Shown piece by piece: positions 36,421-45,998 of a DNA stretch of 64,000 nt. The position numbers and the translations under genes were made by a program. The notes under the pieces are model-generated. The model saw only the letters and a program-made list of their open reading frames with translations, did not search any database and was not told where the DNA came from. The DNA is from Croceifilum oryzae (lineage in GTDB: Bacteria > Bacillota > Bacilli > Thermoactinomycetales > Thermoactinomycetaceae): contig NZ_JAUSUV010000004.1 of the NCBI RefSeq assembly GCF_030814315.1, forward strand, positions 224,484 to 288,483, given 5' to 3'. Within the stretch, counting starts at the first letter, position 1, and every line of letters starts with the position of its first letter.

Positions 36421-37239
36421 TTACAAACGTTCATCTTTTTGAAAATTACATACAAAATGTGCTGATTCGCTGTATACATCAAATTCATATCCTTCATCTT
36501 TATAGAACTTTATAATTTCAGGCAATGCTTCTAATGTTTGAGGCGTTTCGTGCATGAGCACAACCTCTATGTCTTTGGAGGTATGTTGTTTTACATTTTC
36601 AATGATCTGTTTAGGATTATCTTTGAGTTTCCAGTCATTCGAATCAATCGTCCAGTCCCAAACTTTCAATCCTTTTTTGGCAATTTGGTCTCGAATACCT
36701 TTATTGTTCAAACCTGGCGCGGAACCATATGGAGGTCGAACTAGTTTGGGACTTTGTCCTATAACATCCTGGATAAGGGATGTTGTTTTATCCATTTCAG
36801 AAAGAAATTGTTTTTTCTTATACAGTTTCGTATTATCATGTGTCATACTATGTGCCCCAATATAATGGCCTTCGTCTACTGCACGCTTCATATTTTTTTG
36901 ATAGTCAGGATTTTGAATGTTTTTTCCGATCATAAAAAAGGTGGCTTTGATATTATGTTCCTTTAATAGATCTAAAAAGTTTTCGGTTAACTTACTGGGT
37001 CCGTCATCAAATGTTAGATAGACGACTTTCTTTGATTCACTTTTCTTTGTCTGATCAGAGTTGGTGGGATTTACAGGTTTCTCGGGATTTGCTATTTTTT
37101 GATTCGTTTCAGTTTGATTCGCTTCAGCAGGCTTTGAAGCATTTAAATCTATATTGAAAAATAGTAGCACAGCGGAACATAGTAATAGCATACTCGCTAA
37201 AATGATGATAATTCGATTCTTCTTTTTAAAAATCCTCAT
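36421..37239 (-). CDS. Membrane-anchored polysaccharide deacetylase
   Basis: 272 residues. One membrane anchor (about 9-29), a T/N/P-rich linker, then a NodB domain from about 70. Motifs: TFDDGP (76-81, catalytic Asp and metal Asp), H-x3-H metal ligands at 130 and 134 (AHSMTH), RPPYGS near 164, DSNDWK, and LMHE with the last catalytic His. It should remove acetyl groups from peptidoglycan GlcNAc/MurNAc or from a wall polysaccharide, outside the cell. The C-terminus runs slightly past the domain. It is in line with the amidase gene, 37 bases apart. Confidence 0.9.
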   Translation of the reverse strand: MRIFKKKNRIIIILASMLLLCSAVLLFFNIDLNASKPAEANQTETNQKIANPEKPVNPTNSDQTKKSESKKVVYLTFDDGPSKLTENFLDLLKEHNIKATFFMIGKNIQNPDYQKNMKRAVDEGHYIGAHSMTHDNTKLYKKKQFLSEMDKTTSLIQDVIGQSPKLVRPPYGSAPGLNNKGIRDQIAKKGLKVWDWTIDSNDWKLKDNPKQIIENVKQHTSKDIEVVLMHETPQTLEALPEIIKFYKDEGYEFDVYSESAHFVCNFQKDERL

Positions 37240-37275
37240 CTCAATCGACTCCCCGATGATCTGTGTAGTAGACCC

Positions 37276-37965
37276 CTATTTTTTTGAAAGAAAGTCAATA
37301 ATACCATCTACAATTCCTTTTTTTGCTTTATCTTGGAATTCCGTAGAGTTCATTCGTACTTCATCGCTTTCGTTTGAGGTAAATCCTAATTCAATTAAAA
37401 TAGCTGGCACTTTATTTTCTCTGAGAACTAGATAATCACTATCTTTTACTCCTCGATCACGACTATCAATCTTTTGATCAAATATAGCTTTTTGTACAAG
37501 CTGTGCTAGCTTCTTATCATCCGATCGAAAAGCAGTATAATGAGTCGTAATTCCTTCTACGTTGGGGTCTTCATAAGAATCATGATGAATACTCACATAT
37601 ATGTCTGCAGATTCCTTTTTTACCATATCCACACGAGCTTGAAGTTCTTTTTTCTGATCTAATTGAGGTAGTACGCTAGTGTCTGTATCACGTGTCAAAA
37701 TGACTTTGGCATCTGTTCTTTCTTCTAATTCTTTCTTGATGTTTTTCGCTACCTTTAAATTTAGATCTTTTTCAATCGTTCCCTGTTTTTTTCCTTTTGT
37801 TCCTTGGTCCATTCCTCCATGCCCTGGATCAAGTATAATGGTTTTCCCTTTCAAGCGTAGGTCTTCTGCGGTAACTTTATCAACTATATCTAAATCGAGA
37901 AATTGATAACCAATCCCGATGGATAATGCGATTAGTAAAATGGAAATAATAATCTTCTTTTTCAT
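37276..37965 (-). CDS. N-acetylmuramoyl-L-alanine amidase (Amidase_3)
   Basis: 229 residues with a signal or anchor (about 4-22) and one zinc amidase domain. Zinc ligands: His49 in ILDPGHGG, Glu65 in GTIEKDLNL and His in VSIHHDSYED; the catalytic Glu is in ILIELGFTSN near the end. It cleaves the bond between MurNAc and the stem peptide. There is no separate wall-binding domain. CwlD-type sporulation amidases are similar in size, so a role in spore cortex is possible. It probably forms an operon with the deacetylase. Confidence 0.9.
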   Translation of the reverse strand: MKKKIIISILLIALSIGIGYQFLDLDIVDKVTAEDLRLKGKTIILDPGHGGMDQGTKGKKQGTIEKDLNLKVAKNIKKELEERTDAKVILTRDTDTSVLPQLDQKKELQARVDMVKKESADIYVSIHHDSYEDPNVEGITTHYTAFRSDDKKLAQLVQKAIFDQKIDSRDRGVKDSDYLVLRENKVPAILIELGFTSNESDEVRMNSTEFQDKAKKGIVDGIIDFLSKK

Positions 37966-38077
37966 AAATAATCTCCTTTGCTTGTTCTAAGGAGATCATA
38001 AAGAATTTATATCAAGATCAGGTGCAGACGACATAAACATGAGTTAAAGAAACGAACAAGCGTGTGGAAATTTTATC

Positions 38078-39880
38078 CTACACGCTTGTTTTCAGATAAA
38101 AATAAAAGAGAACACCATCTTTTGTATTTTGCACACCATACATGGCATCATGCAATTCTAAGATGTTTTTAGAGATAGAAAGTCCTAACCCGGTGCCTCC
38201 AGTTGATCGTTGGCGCGCTGCATCAGTGCGATAGAAGCGTTCCCAAATTTTATCGAGCTGCGCTTGGGGGATATGAGCCCCTTTGTTCTCTACACATACT
38301 TTTACACGATCTTTTTCGATAATAGTGGAAATGACAATTCGTTCTCCCTCTGGAGTATAACGGATTGCATTTGTAATAAAGTTCGTGAGCACCTGTTCAA
38401 TCCGACTTTGATTGGCGGTCACTCCGACGTGATCCAGTTCTTTCTCTAACTGTAAATGCTTTTTCTCCATTCTCCATATCAATTGATCACAAATTTGTTC
38501 CATCACTTCATCGATATAGAATGACTGCATTTCTAGTTTGTACGTCCCTGATTCAAACTTTGCCAACTCTAACATGTCCACGATGAGCATATCCATCTTG
38601 TCTACTTCTTTTTCCATTGCGTTAAAATAATGGTTTTTTTTATGTGTTGCAACCCCATCCCGTAGGATAGAGACACAGCTTTTCATGATGCTTAAAGGTG
38701 TTTTCAGCTCATGTGACACACCCGCAATAAATTCTTTTCGCGTCTTCTCTAGCTGTTTTTCCTTCTCAATATCATCTTGCAATTTTTCAATATAAGACTG
38801 TAATTTATTAGAAAGCTCATTAATATTTTGTGATAAATCCCCGATTTCATCTTTTGAATCGACCGAAATCATCTCCGAAAAATCAAGCTGTGCCATTTTT
38901 TGGGTCGTCTCATTGATTTGAAGCAGAGGTCGCGCAATTTGCTTGGAATAGTAAAAAGAAAGGAGCATAGTAAGCAGGAGGACTAAGATAATAAGATAAA
39001 CATAGTACCCGTTTATCATCTGAACTGCCTCGTTAACAGGCTGTAGAGAAGTCATAGCGAACAAATAATTGGTTTTCCCATCAGGATCTAGAATGGGTTG
39101 TGTTAATACTTTATAGGTAATACCACTCTCGCCATAGTCTTCCACGTAGTATTGACCTTTTCCATAACTCCTTACAGCGTATCCATCCCGATCAGACAGA
39201 GATCCGGTCACTATTAAGCTACTTTGAAAGCTTTTCATTCTTTCAAGGAATATTCGATTGGTATAAATGAAACTAGAAGCTACATCACTCTTGGGGAAAT
39301 GTATTTCCTTGATTGTCCCTTTTACTATAACAATGTTCCATTGTTTGGATTCTACCTTATCCAATTTATCTTCTAACTGCTCATTGGGCATATTTTTCCC
39401 TGAATATATCCCTGATGGAGTAAAGATATTATCCTTTTCAATACCTCGAATGGTAATATCCTTCCCCACCACTAAGTTAGATTTGCTCTTTTCATCCTCA
39501 ACATTTACAAAGTTATACATGGGTATTTGAATAATTTTTTGAGGATATTTCTTAAGTCTAGGGAATATCTCCTCTTGTACCTGGACTTCTATGGAAAAAT
39601 CATTGCCATACTTCATGGTTCCTTGATTATCTAACGTCGTTATCCAAATGGCATAGTCACGATGAAACTCCTGCTCAAGAGACCTGATTTTAGTAGAATC
39701 GCCTTTTGCTGCTACGTATTTTCCATGGAAAGTGGAGACTCTTTCTTTCAAATCAGCTTCTTTTTGACTTTCATAATATCGTTCAAAAAACACGGTTTGC
39801 CCGATGAAAATAGTTGCGATAATCAGCAGGCATAATCCAGTTGTAAATAAAAACAACTTAAATACAATTCCTTTTTTCAT
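38078..39880 (-). CDS. Two-component sensor histidine kinase
   Basis: 600 residues: membrane segment near 9-29, an extracytoplasmic sensing region of about 260 residues, second segment near 293-313, HAMP (about 314-366), HisKA with phospho-acceptor His near 391 (VSHELKTPLS), then ATPase N box (NAIRYTPEG) and G boxes (GTGLGLSI). The large outside domain has no obvious family match. The ATG overlaps the response-regulator stop by four bases. The wall amidase and deacetylase genes downstream make envelope stress a plausible signal. Confidence 0.9.
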   Translation of the reverse strand: MKKGIVFKLFLFTTGLCLLIIATIFIGQTVFFERYYESQKEADLKERVSTFHGKYVAAKGDSTKIRSLEQEFHRDYAIWITTLDNQGTMKYGNDFSIEVQVQEEIFPRLKKYPQKIIQIPMYNFVNVEDEKSKSNLVVGKDITIRGIEKDNIFTPSGIYSGKNMPNEQLEDKLDKVESKQWNIVIVKGTIKEIHFPKSDVASSFIYTNRIFLERMKSFQSSLIVTGSLSDRDGYAVRSYGKGQYYVEDYGESGITYKVLTQPILDPDGKTNYLFAMTSLQPVNEAVQMINGYYVYLIILVLLLTMLLSFYYSKQIARPLLQINETTQKMAQLDFSEMISVDSKDEIGDLSQNINELSNKLQSYIEKLQDDIEKEKQLEKTRKEFIAGVSHELKTPLSIMKSCVSILRDGVATHKKNHYFNAMEKEVDKMDMLIVDMLELAKFESGTYKLEMQSFYIDEVMEQICDQLIWRMEKKHLQLEKELDHVGVTANQSRIEQVLTNFITNAIRYTPEGERIVISTIIEKDRVKVCVENKGAHIPQAQLDKIWERFYRTDAARQRSTGGTGLGLSISKNILELHDAMYGVQNTKDGVLFYFYLKTSV

Positions 39881-40566
39881 GCTCTTCCCTCAAATTTATA
39901 ACCCGCCCGCACGACTGTAACAATATATTGAGCTTTATCTCCTAATTTGTGACGCAGGTTACGAATGTGACTGTTTACTGTCCGATCATCACCAGCAAAT
40001 TCATAGCCCCAAATTTTTGTAATCAGCTGTTCTCGGGTGATAATAATTCCTTGATTTTGCATTAGGTACAATAAGATTTCAAACTCGGTATGAGTCAGAT
40101 TAATAGGCTCTTCACCCACTGTAACGTTTCGAGATGGTATATGAATCCCAATCCCATCAATGTGTAACGTATCGTTCTTTACAGGCTCCACTACAGAAGA
40201 AGAGTATCTACTTTCCATAAGTCGTTTGACCCTTGCTAATAAAATCGGGGGACTATAGGGCTTCGTTACATAATCATCTGCGCCCAACTCAAAACCAAGC
40301 AACGTATCATCTTCATCAGCACGGGCTGTTAACATAATAATAGGCACATTAGATGTCTTACGGATTCGTCTACAAACAGACCACCCGTCTAATTGCGGCA
40401 ACATAATATCGAGAATAACCAAGTGGACTTCATGATCCTCGAAATGAGATAAAGCCTGGTTTCCATCTGTCGCTTCTAGAACACTATAGCCTTCGTTTAA
40501 TAAATAATCCTTAATGATTTCACGCAATATCTCTTCGTCTTCTACCACTAAAATCGTTTTTTTCAT
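39877..40566 (-). CDS. OmpR-family response regulator
   Basis: 229 residues: receiver with acidic pocket Glu9/Asp10 (VVEDEE), phosphorylated Asp53 (LDIMLP), Lys near 102 (VTKPYSP), and a winged-helix DNA-binding domain from about 129 (RNVTVGEEPINLTHTEFEILLYL...DDRTVNSHIRNLRHKLG). It is first in the operon, with the kinase overlapping it. OmpR-family regulators bind direct repeats at 10-11 bp steps; repeats of that kind occur at 1.15, 44.3 and 59.66 kb, though none is seen directly upstream of this gene. Confidence 0.92.
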   Translation of the reverse strand: MKKTILVVEDEEILREIIKDYLLNEGYSVLEATDGNQALSHFEDHEVHLVILDIMLPQLDGWSVCRRIRKTSNVPIIMLTARADEDDTLLGFELGADDYVTKPYSPPILLARVKRLMESRYSSSVVEPVKNDTLHIDGIGIHIPSRNVTVGEEPINLTHTEFEILLYLMQNQGIIITREQLITKIWGYEFAGDDRTVNSHIRNLRHKLGDKAQYIVTVVRAGYKFEGRA

Positions 40567-40632
40567 AAGTTAACTTCTCCAACTAATTTCTTTTATGATA
40601 ACCATATTATAACGTATCAAATCGGACAAACC

Positions 40633-40662
40633 AAAACCCCCCTCATTCTTTTCGAAAGGGGG
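40633..40662 (-). terminator. Terminator after the M42 peptidase gene
   Basis: On the minus strand a C5/G6 stem (ACCCCC...GGGGGT) followed by TTTT. Confidence 0.7.
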
Positions 40663-40690
40663 TCAGAAGGGCTTTTTCATTTTTTCAGTA

Positions 40691-42483
<1,793 letters not shown>

Positions 42484-42515
42484 CTATTAAAGTATGATAG
42501 AAGGAAGTGATCGGC

Positions 42516-42686
42516 ATGATTAGCCCAGAATTAATCCAACGTATCAATGAGCTGTCTCGCAAGAAAAAAACAGTAGGTCTTTCTGAGGAAGAAAAACAAG
42601 AACAAGCCAAACTATACAAAATCTATCTTGCAGGAATCCGCGGGCAGATGAAGCAACAACTTGATTCAATTGAATTTGTAGACTAA
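42516..42686 (+). CDS. ynzC: DUF896 protein (YnzC-like)
   Basis: 56 residues, a two-helix hairpin: start ISPELIQRINELSRKKK, then GLSEEEKQEQAKLYKIYL and RGQMKQQL, the full DUF896 pattern. AAGGAAGTGA precedes the ATG at good spacing. In Bacillus, ynzC follows yneB in the SOS region; here the two are divergent 77 bases apart. Function is not firmly known. Confidence 0.9.
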   Translation: MISPELIQRINELSRKKKTVGLSEEEKQEQAKLYKIYLAGIRGQMKQQLDSIEFVD

Positions 42687-42710
42687 ATTCTATTATAGCG
42701 AACTACACAA

Positions 42711-42743
42711 AAAGGGCTAGTTGATTATCTCAACTAGCCCTTT
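42711..42743 (+). terminator. Terminator after ynzC
   Basis: 14-bp stem AAAGGGCTAGTTGA / TCAACTAGCCCTTT followed by T run. Confidence 0.9.
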
Positions 42744-42855
42744 TTTCTTAGTCAGAGCTTTATTATGACATAAATTAACAGAAATATATACATAAATGTG
42801 TATTTAGTTTATAATGCAAACTAGTTAATCATTGTTAGAGGAGTGGATACAACCT

Positions 42856-43200
42856 ATGATGCCTTTTAAAGAGATGGCTCGCTTGGATAAACTGATTCAC
42901 GAACCTGCCAGACTATCAATCATGAGTGCACTAGAAGCTTGTTCAATGGCTGAATTTCTCTTCTTGCAAGAATTGACTGGTCTAACAAAAGGAAATATGT
43001 CTAGCCATCTCTCCAAGCTAGAAAAAGCGAATTACGTCTTGATTGGAAAGTCTTTTCTCAGAAAAAAAATCCCCCAGACAACCATCCAAATTACTCCGAC
43101 TGGGTCCCATGCTCTGGTAGAGTATTGGAAGCAGATTGACCATATTCGAGAGATTACAAAACAGTGGTCCCAAGAGACAAGTATTGCATTTCCGGGTTAA
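42856..43200 (+). CDS. Winged-helix transcriptional regulator (ArsR/MarR-like, HTH_27 type)
   Basis: About 114 residues if started at ATG 42856 (an in-frame start at 42832 is possible; GAGGAG lies 12 bases before). Key parts: LIHEPARLSIMSAL, LQELTGLTKGNMSSHLSKLEKANYV (recognition helix) and TTIQITPTGSHALVEYWKQ (wing and last helix). This is the compact winged-helix domain found alone in many Bacilli. No metal or ligand site is seen. It lies 63 bases before the PHP gene, so it may control it or itself. Confidence 0.85.
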   Translation: MMPFKEMARLDKLIHEPARLSIMSALEACSMAEFLFLQELTGLTKGNMSSHLSKLEKANYVLIGKSFLRKKIPQTTIQITPTGSHALVEYWKQIDHIREITKQWSQETSIAFPG

Positions 43201-43263
43201 CCATGGATTCCAAATCATGTATACTGCATATTCTAGAGAGAAAAACAACAATGAGGTGGCTAA

Positions 43264-44064
43264 ATGGCTAACATTTATCTAGATCTCCCCCTGTATTCCT
43301 TCGACTTACACATCCATACAACTGCCTCTGATGGAATTTTTACTCCTTCTGAAATTGTACAGCAGGCAGTGGATAAAGGTCTAAAAACCATTGCCATTAC
43401 GGACCACGATACGATATATGGCGTTCAGGAAGCTAGATCAGCTGGTATACAAGCAGGAATCCATGTGATCCCAGGTGTAGAGATAAGCACCCGATTTCAA
43501 AAGAAGAATATTGATGTTTTAGGTTATGGAATGGAAGACCTCGATTTGCTTGAAGAGCTCCTTCGTCCATTTCGAGAAGCAAGAACACACAGAGCAGAAA
43601 GAATGGTAACGAAGCTATGTCAGCTTGGGATGCCTCTCACCTTAGATGAAGTAAAAGAGTTTAGTGGTGATCACTTAATCGCTCGCCCTCATATTGCCCA
43701 CGCAATTGTGAAAAAAGGTTATGTGCCTGATCTCCAATTTGCCTTTGACCATTATCTAGGAGATGGGAAACCCGCAGCCGAGGACAAACTCGAAATCTCC
43801 GTAGAAGATGGCATTCAGATGATCCACCAAACAGGTGGAAAAGCAGTTTTAGCACACCCTGTCTATCTGCCTGATCGAAGCTGGGTCCCTCTCCTCCTCC
43901 AACATCGCTTTGATGGGATTGAAGTATGGCATCGGAGCCATTCTTGGAAGGACTCGGAATACTATATCCGCCTTGCCCAAGAGCATCATTTGTTTGTCAC
44001 AGGAGGCTCCGACTATCATAATCCCTCTCATAAACTTGGTGATTTTATCAAAAAGCCAACTTAA
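43264..44064 (+). CDS. PHP-domain phosphoesterase (TrpH/YciV-like)
   Basis: 266 residues. Metal ligands: SFDLHIHTTASDG (HxH near 15-17 and Asp), ITDHDT (Asp/His near 42-44), GVEIST (Glu near 74), HLIARPHIAHAI (His), AVLAHPVY (His) and GGSDYHNPS near the end (Asp/His). This is the full set of 5'-3' RNA/ssDNA or 3',5'-bisphosphate nucleotidases of the TrpH (RNase AM) group. GAGGTGG precedes the ATG. It ends at a strong terminator. Confidence 0.88.
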   Translation: MANIYLDLPLYSFDLHIHTTASDGIFTPSEIVQQAVDKGLKTIAITDHDTIYGVQEARSAGIQAGIHVIPGVEISTRFQKKNIDVLGYGMEDLDLLEELLRPFREARTHRAERMVTKLCQLGMPLTLDEVKEFSGDHLIARPHIAHAIVKKGYVPDLQFAFDHYLGDGKPAAEDKLEISVEDGIQMIHQTGGKAVLAHPVYLPDRSWVPLLLQHRFDGIEVWHRSHSWKDSEYYIRLAQEHHLFVTGGSDYHNPSHKLGDFIKKPT

Positions 44065-44066
44065 TT

Positions 44067-44109
44067 AAAAGCCGACTTGAGTGTCTACACGTGACTCAAG
44101 TCGGCTTTT
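44067..44109 (+). terminator. Terminator after the PHP gene
   Basis: 16-bp stem AAAAGCCGACTTGAGT / ACTCAAGTCGGCTTTT, loop of 11 bases, then TA. Confidence 0.9.
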
Positions 44110-44129
44110 ACATTGTTGAAAACAAACAA

Positions 44130-44162
44130 AAAGGACTTGAGTTTACTAATCTCAAGTCCTTT
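44130..44162 (-). terminator. Second terminator hairpin, reading leftward
   Basis: 12-bp stem AAAGGACTTGAG / CTCAAGTCCTTT, then TTTTTGTTTGTTTT on the minus strand. It shares the ACTTGAG/CTCAAGT core with the hairpin 20 bases away, but no annotated minus-strand gene precedes it. This implies a short minus-strand transcript from the 44.16-44.34 kb gap. Confidence 0.75.
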
Positions 44163-44265
44163 ACCAATATTCTTCACATATGGTAACCCGGGCAGGGTTG
44201 TTAGGATTGTCTAAACACCAACTGGTTGGCAAATCGTATGGTGTTCTTAATTCCTTATAACATAG
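44161..44265 (-). other. Possible small peptide frame (no clear start)
   Basis: An open frame of 34 codons ends at a TAA just inside the leftward terminator. The C-terminal part reads SWCLDNPNNPARVTICEEYW, with two Cys and a Trp end. There is no ATG, GTG or TTG with a proper ribosome site; a TTG inside would give 23 residues. It may be a secreted or modified peptide, a gene remnant or chance. The leftward terminator and the TTACA-type promoter region at 44297-44335 are the reasons to list it. Confidence 0.25.
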
Positions 44266-44296
44266 TTATAAACTAAAATGAGGGCTCAGACTACCG

Positions 44297-44335
44297 AATT
44301 AGCTTACAAAAACCTTACACTTTTGTAAGCTAATT
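44297..44335. promoter_or_regulatory. Perfect inverted repeat with 11-bp TTACA direct repeats
   Basis: 15-base arms AATTAGCTTACAAAA / TTTTGTAAGCTAATT around a 9-base centre CCTTACAC-type core. TTACA starts at 44303 and 44314 (11-bp step) as at 1.15 and 59.66 kb. It lies between the possible leftward peptide transcript and the rightward GT2/CDP-sugar operon. Confidence 0.5.
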
Positions 44336-44376
44336 ATTTGGAGTTCATAACTCTGTACATTTTCCCATGCGAGATG

Positions 44377-44440
44377 AATACCACCCTATACGCCCGAATA
44401 TGATGAGTAACACAAATATATTTCTAAATAGGGTGGTATT
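44377..44440 (+). promoter_or_regulatory. Leader inverted repeat that masks the ribosome binding site of the GT2 gene
   Basis: 13-base arms AATACCACCCTAT (44377-44389) and ATAGGGTGGTATT (44428-44440) are perfect complements with a 38-base loop. The right arm contains GGGTGG, the likely ribosome site of the GTG start at 44445. If the leader RNA folds, translation would be blocked. Confidence 0.45.
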
Positions 44441-44444
44441 TTAC

Positions 44445-45233
44445 GTGAAAATGACCGTCATCGCACATTTTTACAATGAAGAATACTTACTTCCATGGTG
44501 GTTAATGCATCATACGAAAATATTCGATCATGGGATTTTAATTAATAAAGGCTCAACGGATAGGTCAGTAGAGATTTGTAAAGAATATGCACCCCATTGG
44601 GAGATTCGTCATTCAGATACGGGCTCATTTTTTGATGTCTTCCAAACGGATCATGAGGTAATGAAAGCAGAAACAGAAGCAATCGGTTGGAAAATGGTTT
44701 TAAATATTACGGAATTCCTCTGCTTCGCTGATAGAACTAAATTTTTACGTTCTCTCAGTAAACTAGGCTCACAGATGTATCACATAGAAGGCATTTTCAT
44801 GGTTGATCACCCTAATGAACGTCATAAAGAACTCACTTACGAACGTCCTTTAGTGGAACAAAAATATCATGGATATCTCCTAGATCAACTTCGTTGGCAT
44901 TATATCGGATCCAATAGTCGCGGACGGTTCATCCATTGCCATTCCCACGGATCCTACGTTCCTGGGCGACATTCTTCTGGACATCATTCTATTCCTTATC
45001 CAGATCATGCGTATCTCTTATGGTTTGGATATAGTCCTTGGAATGAAGAAATCGTCCAAAGGAAATTGCAAATTGCTCCTACACTAGCTCCTCATCCAAC
45101 AGCGGGGATACATCATCGTGTGGACAGAAATCAATTAGAAACATGGTATACCGAAATATCACAAAAAACAACTGATTTACGACTAACGAATGAATACAAG
45201 TATATGTTTCCACATTTTGGAGGGGTAAAATGA
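44445..45233 (+). CDS. Glycosyltransferase (Glyco_tranf_2_4 type), first gene of CDP-sugar cluster
   Basis: About 262 residues from GTG 44445, eight bases after GGGTGG. A longer in-frame reading from 44367 has no ribosome site. Start MTVIAHFYNEEYLLPWWLMHH is the mark of the GT2-like group with a W/L pair; GILINKGSTDRSVEI follows. His-rich stretch FIHCHSHGSYVPGRHSSGHHS lies in the middle. It probably transfers the sugar made by the following genes; its stop overlaps the next ATG by four bases. Confidence 0.75.
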   Translation: MKMTVIAHFYNEEYLLPWWLMHHTKIFDHGILINKGSTDRSVEICKEYAPHWEIRHSDTGSFFDVFQTDHEVMKAETEAIGWKMVLNITEFLCFADRTKFLRSLSKLGSQMYHIEGIFMVDHPNERHKELTYERPLVEQKYHGYLLDQLRWHYIGSNSRGRFIHCHSHGSYVPGRHSSGHHSIPYPDHAYLLWFGYSPWNEEIVQRKLQIAPTLAPHPTAGIHHRVDRNQLETWYTEISQKTTDLRLTNEYKYMFPHFGGVK

Positions 45234-45997
45234 AAGCCGTAATTCTTGCAGGCGGATATGGAACTCGAATTGGTGAAGAAACACATTTAATACCAAAACC
45301 AATGATTGAAATCGGCGGTAAGCCTATTATTTGGCATATCATGAAATTTTTTAGTCACTACGGTATTACAGAGTTTGTTATTTGTTTGGGATATAAAGGT
45401 CATGTCATAAAAGACTTTTTCAAAAATTATCATCTGCATATGTCCAACTTTACAATCGATTTACGTACAAATGAAATAAGTACCGATTTGCCTCAAATTG
45501 ATCCTTGGAAGGTAACTCTTATCGACACAGGAGAAAATGTACAGACAGGTGGGCGAATTAAACGAATCCAACATGCGATCGGAGATGAATCCTTCTGCCT
45601 TACTTACGGGGATGGGGTAAGCAACGTAAATATACGAAACTTAATTCAGTTCCATAAGGAGCACGGAAAGCTAGCTACTGTTACTGCCATTCAACCTCCT
45701 GGACGATTTGGTTCGCTGATACTTGAAGGAGACAGCGTTTCCGAATTTAAAGAAAAACCTTTAGGAGATGGTGCTTGGATTAACGGAGGATTCTTCGTGC
45801 TAGAACCTCAAATCTTTGACTATATTTCAGGCGATGATTCGATTTGGGAAACAGACTCTTTAGTTCAGTTAGCAGAGCAGGGCCAATTAAATGCCTATCT
45901 TCATAAAGATTTCTGGCACCCCATGGATACATTACGTGACAAGAAAAAATTAGTGGAGCTGTGGGAAAACGGGGAAGCTCCTTGGAAGGTTTGGTGA
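45230..45997 (+). CDS. rfbF: Glucose-1-phosphate cytidylyltransferase
   Basis: 255 residues, full length. The N-terminal nucleotide-binding loop LAGGYGTRIGEETHLIPKPM is followed by IGGKPIIWHIMKFFSHYG, LTYGDGVSNV (Asp for metal) and the late INGGFFVLEP and DFWHPMDTLRDK typical of RfbF. It makes CDP-glucose from CTP and glucose 1-phosphate, first step to CDP-6-deoxy and dideoxy sugars. It is directly followed by CDP-glucose dehydratase. Confidence 0.95.
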   Translation: MKAVILAGGYGTRIGEETHLIPKPMIEIGGKPIIWHIMKFFSHYGITEFVICLGYKGHVIKDFFKNYHLHMSNFTIDLRTNEISTDLPQIDPWKVTLIDTGENVQTGGRIKRIQHAIGDESFCLTYGDGVSNVNIRNLIQFHKEHGKLATVTAIQPPGRFGSLILEGDSVSEFKEKPLGDGAWINGGFFVLEPQIFDYISGDDSIWETDSLVQLAEQGQLNAYLHKDFWHPMDTLRDKKKLVELWENGEAPWKVW

Positions 45998-45998
45998 A

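Noticed and set aside
44428..44440. T-box leader because of AGGGTGGTA
   Set aside because: The match to the T-box core (TGGNACC) fails after TGGTA, there is no specifier stem and no aminoacyl-tRNA or amino-acid gene follows.
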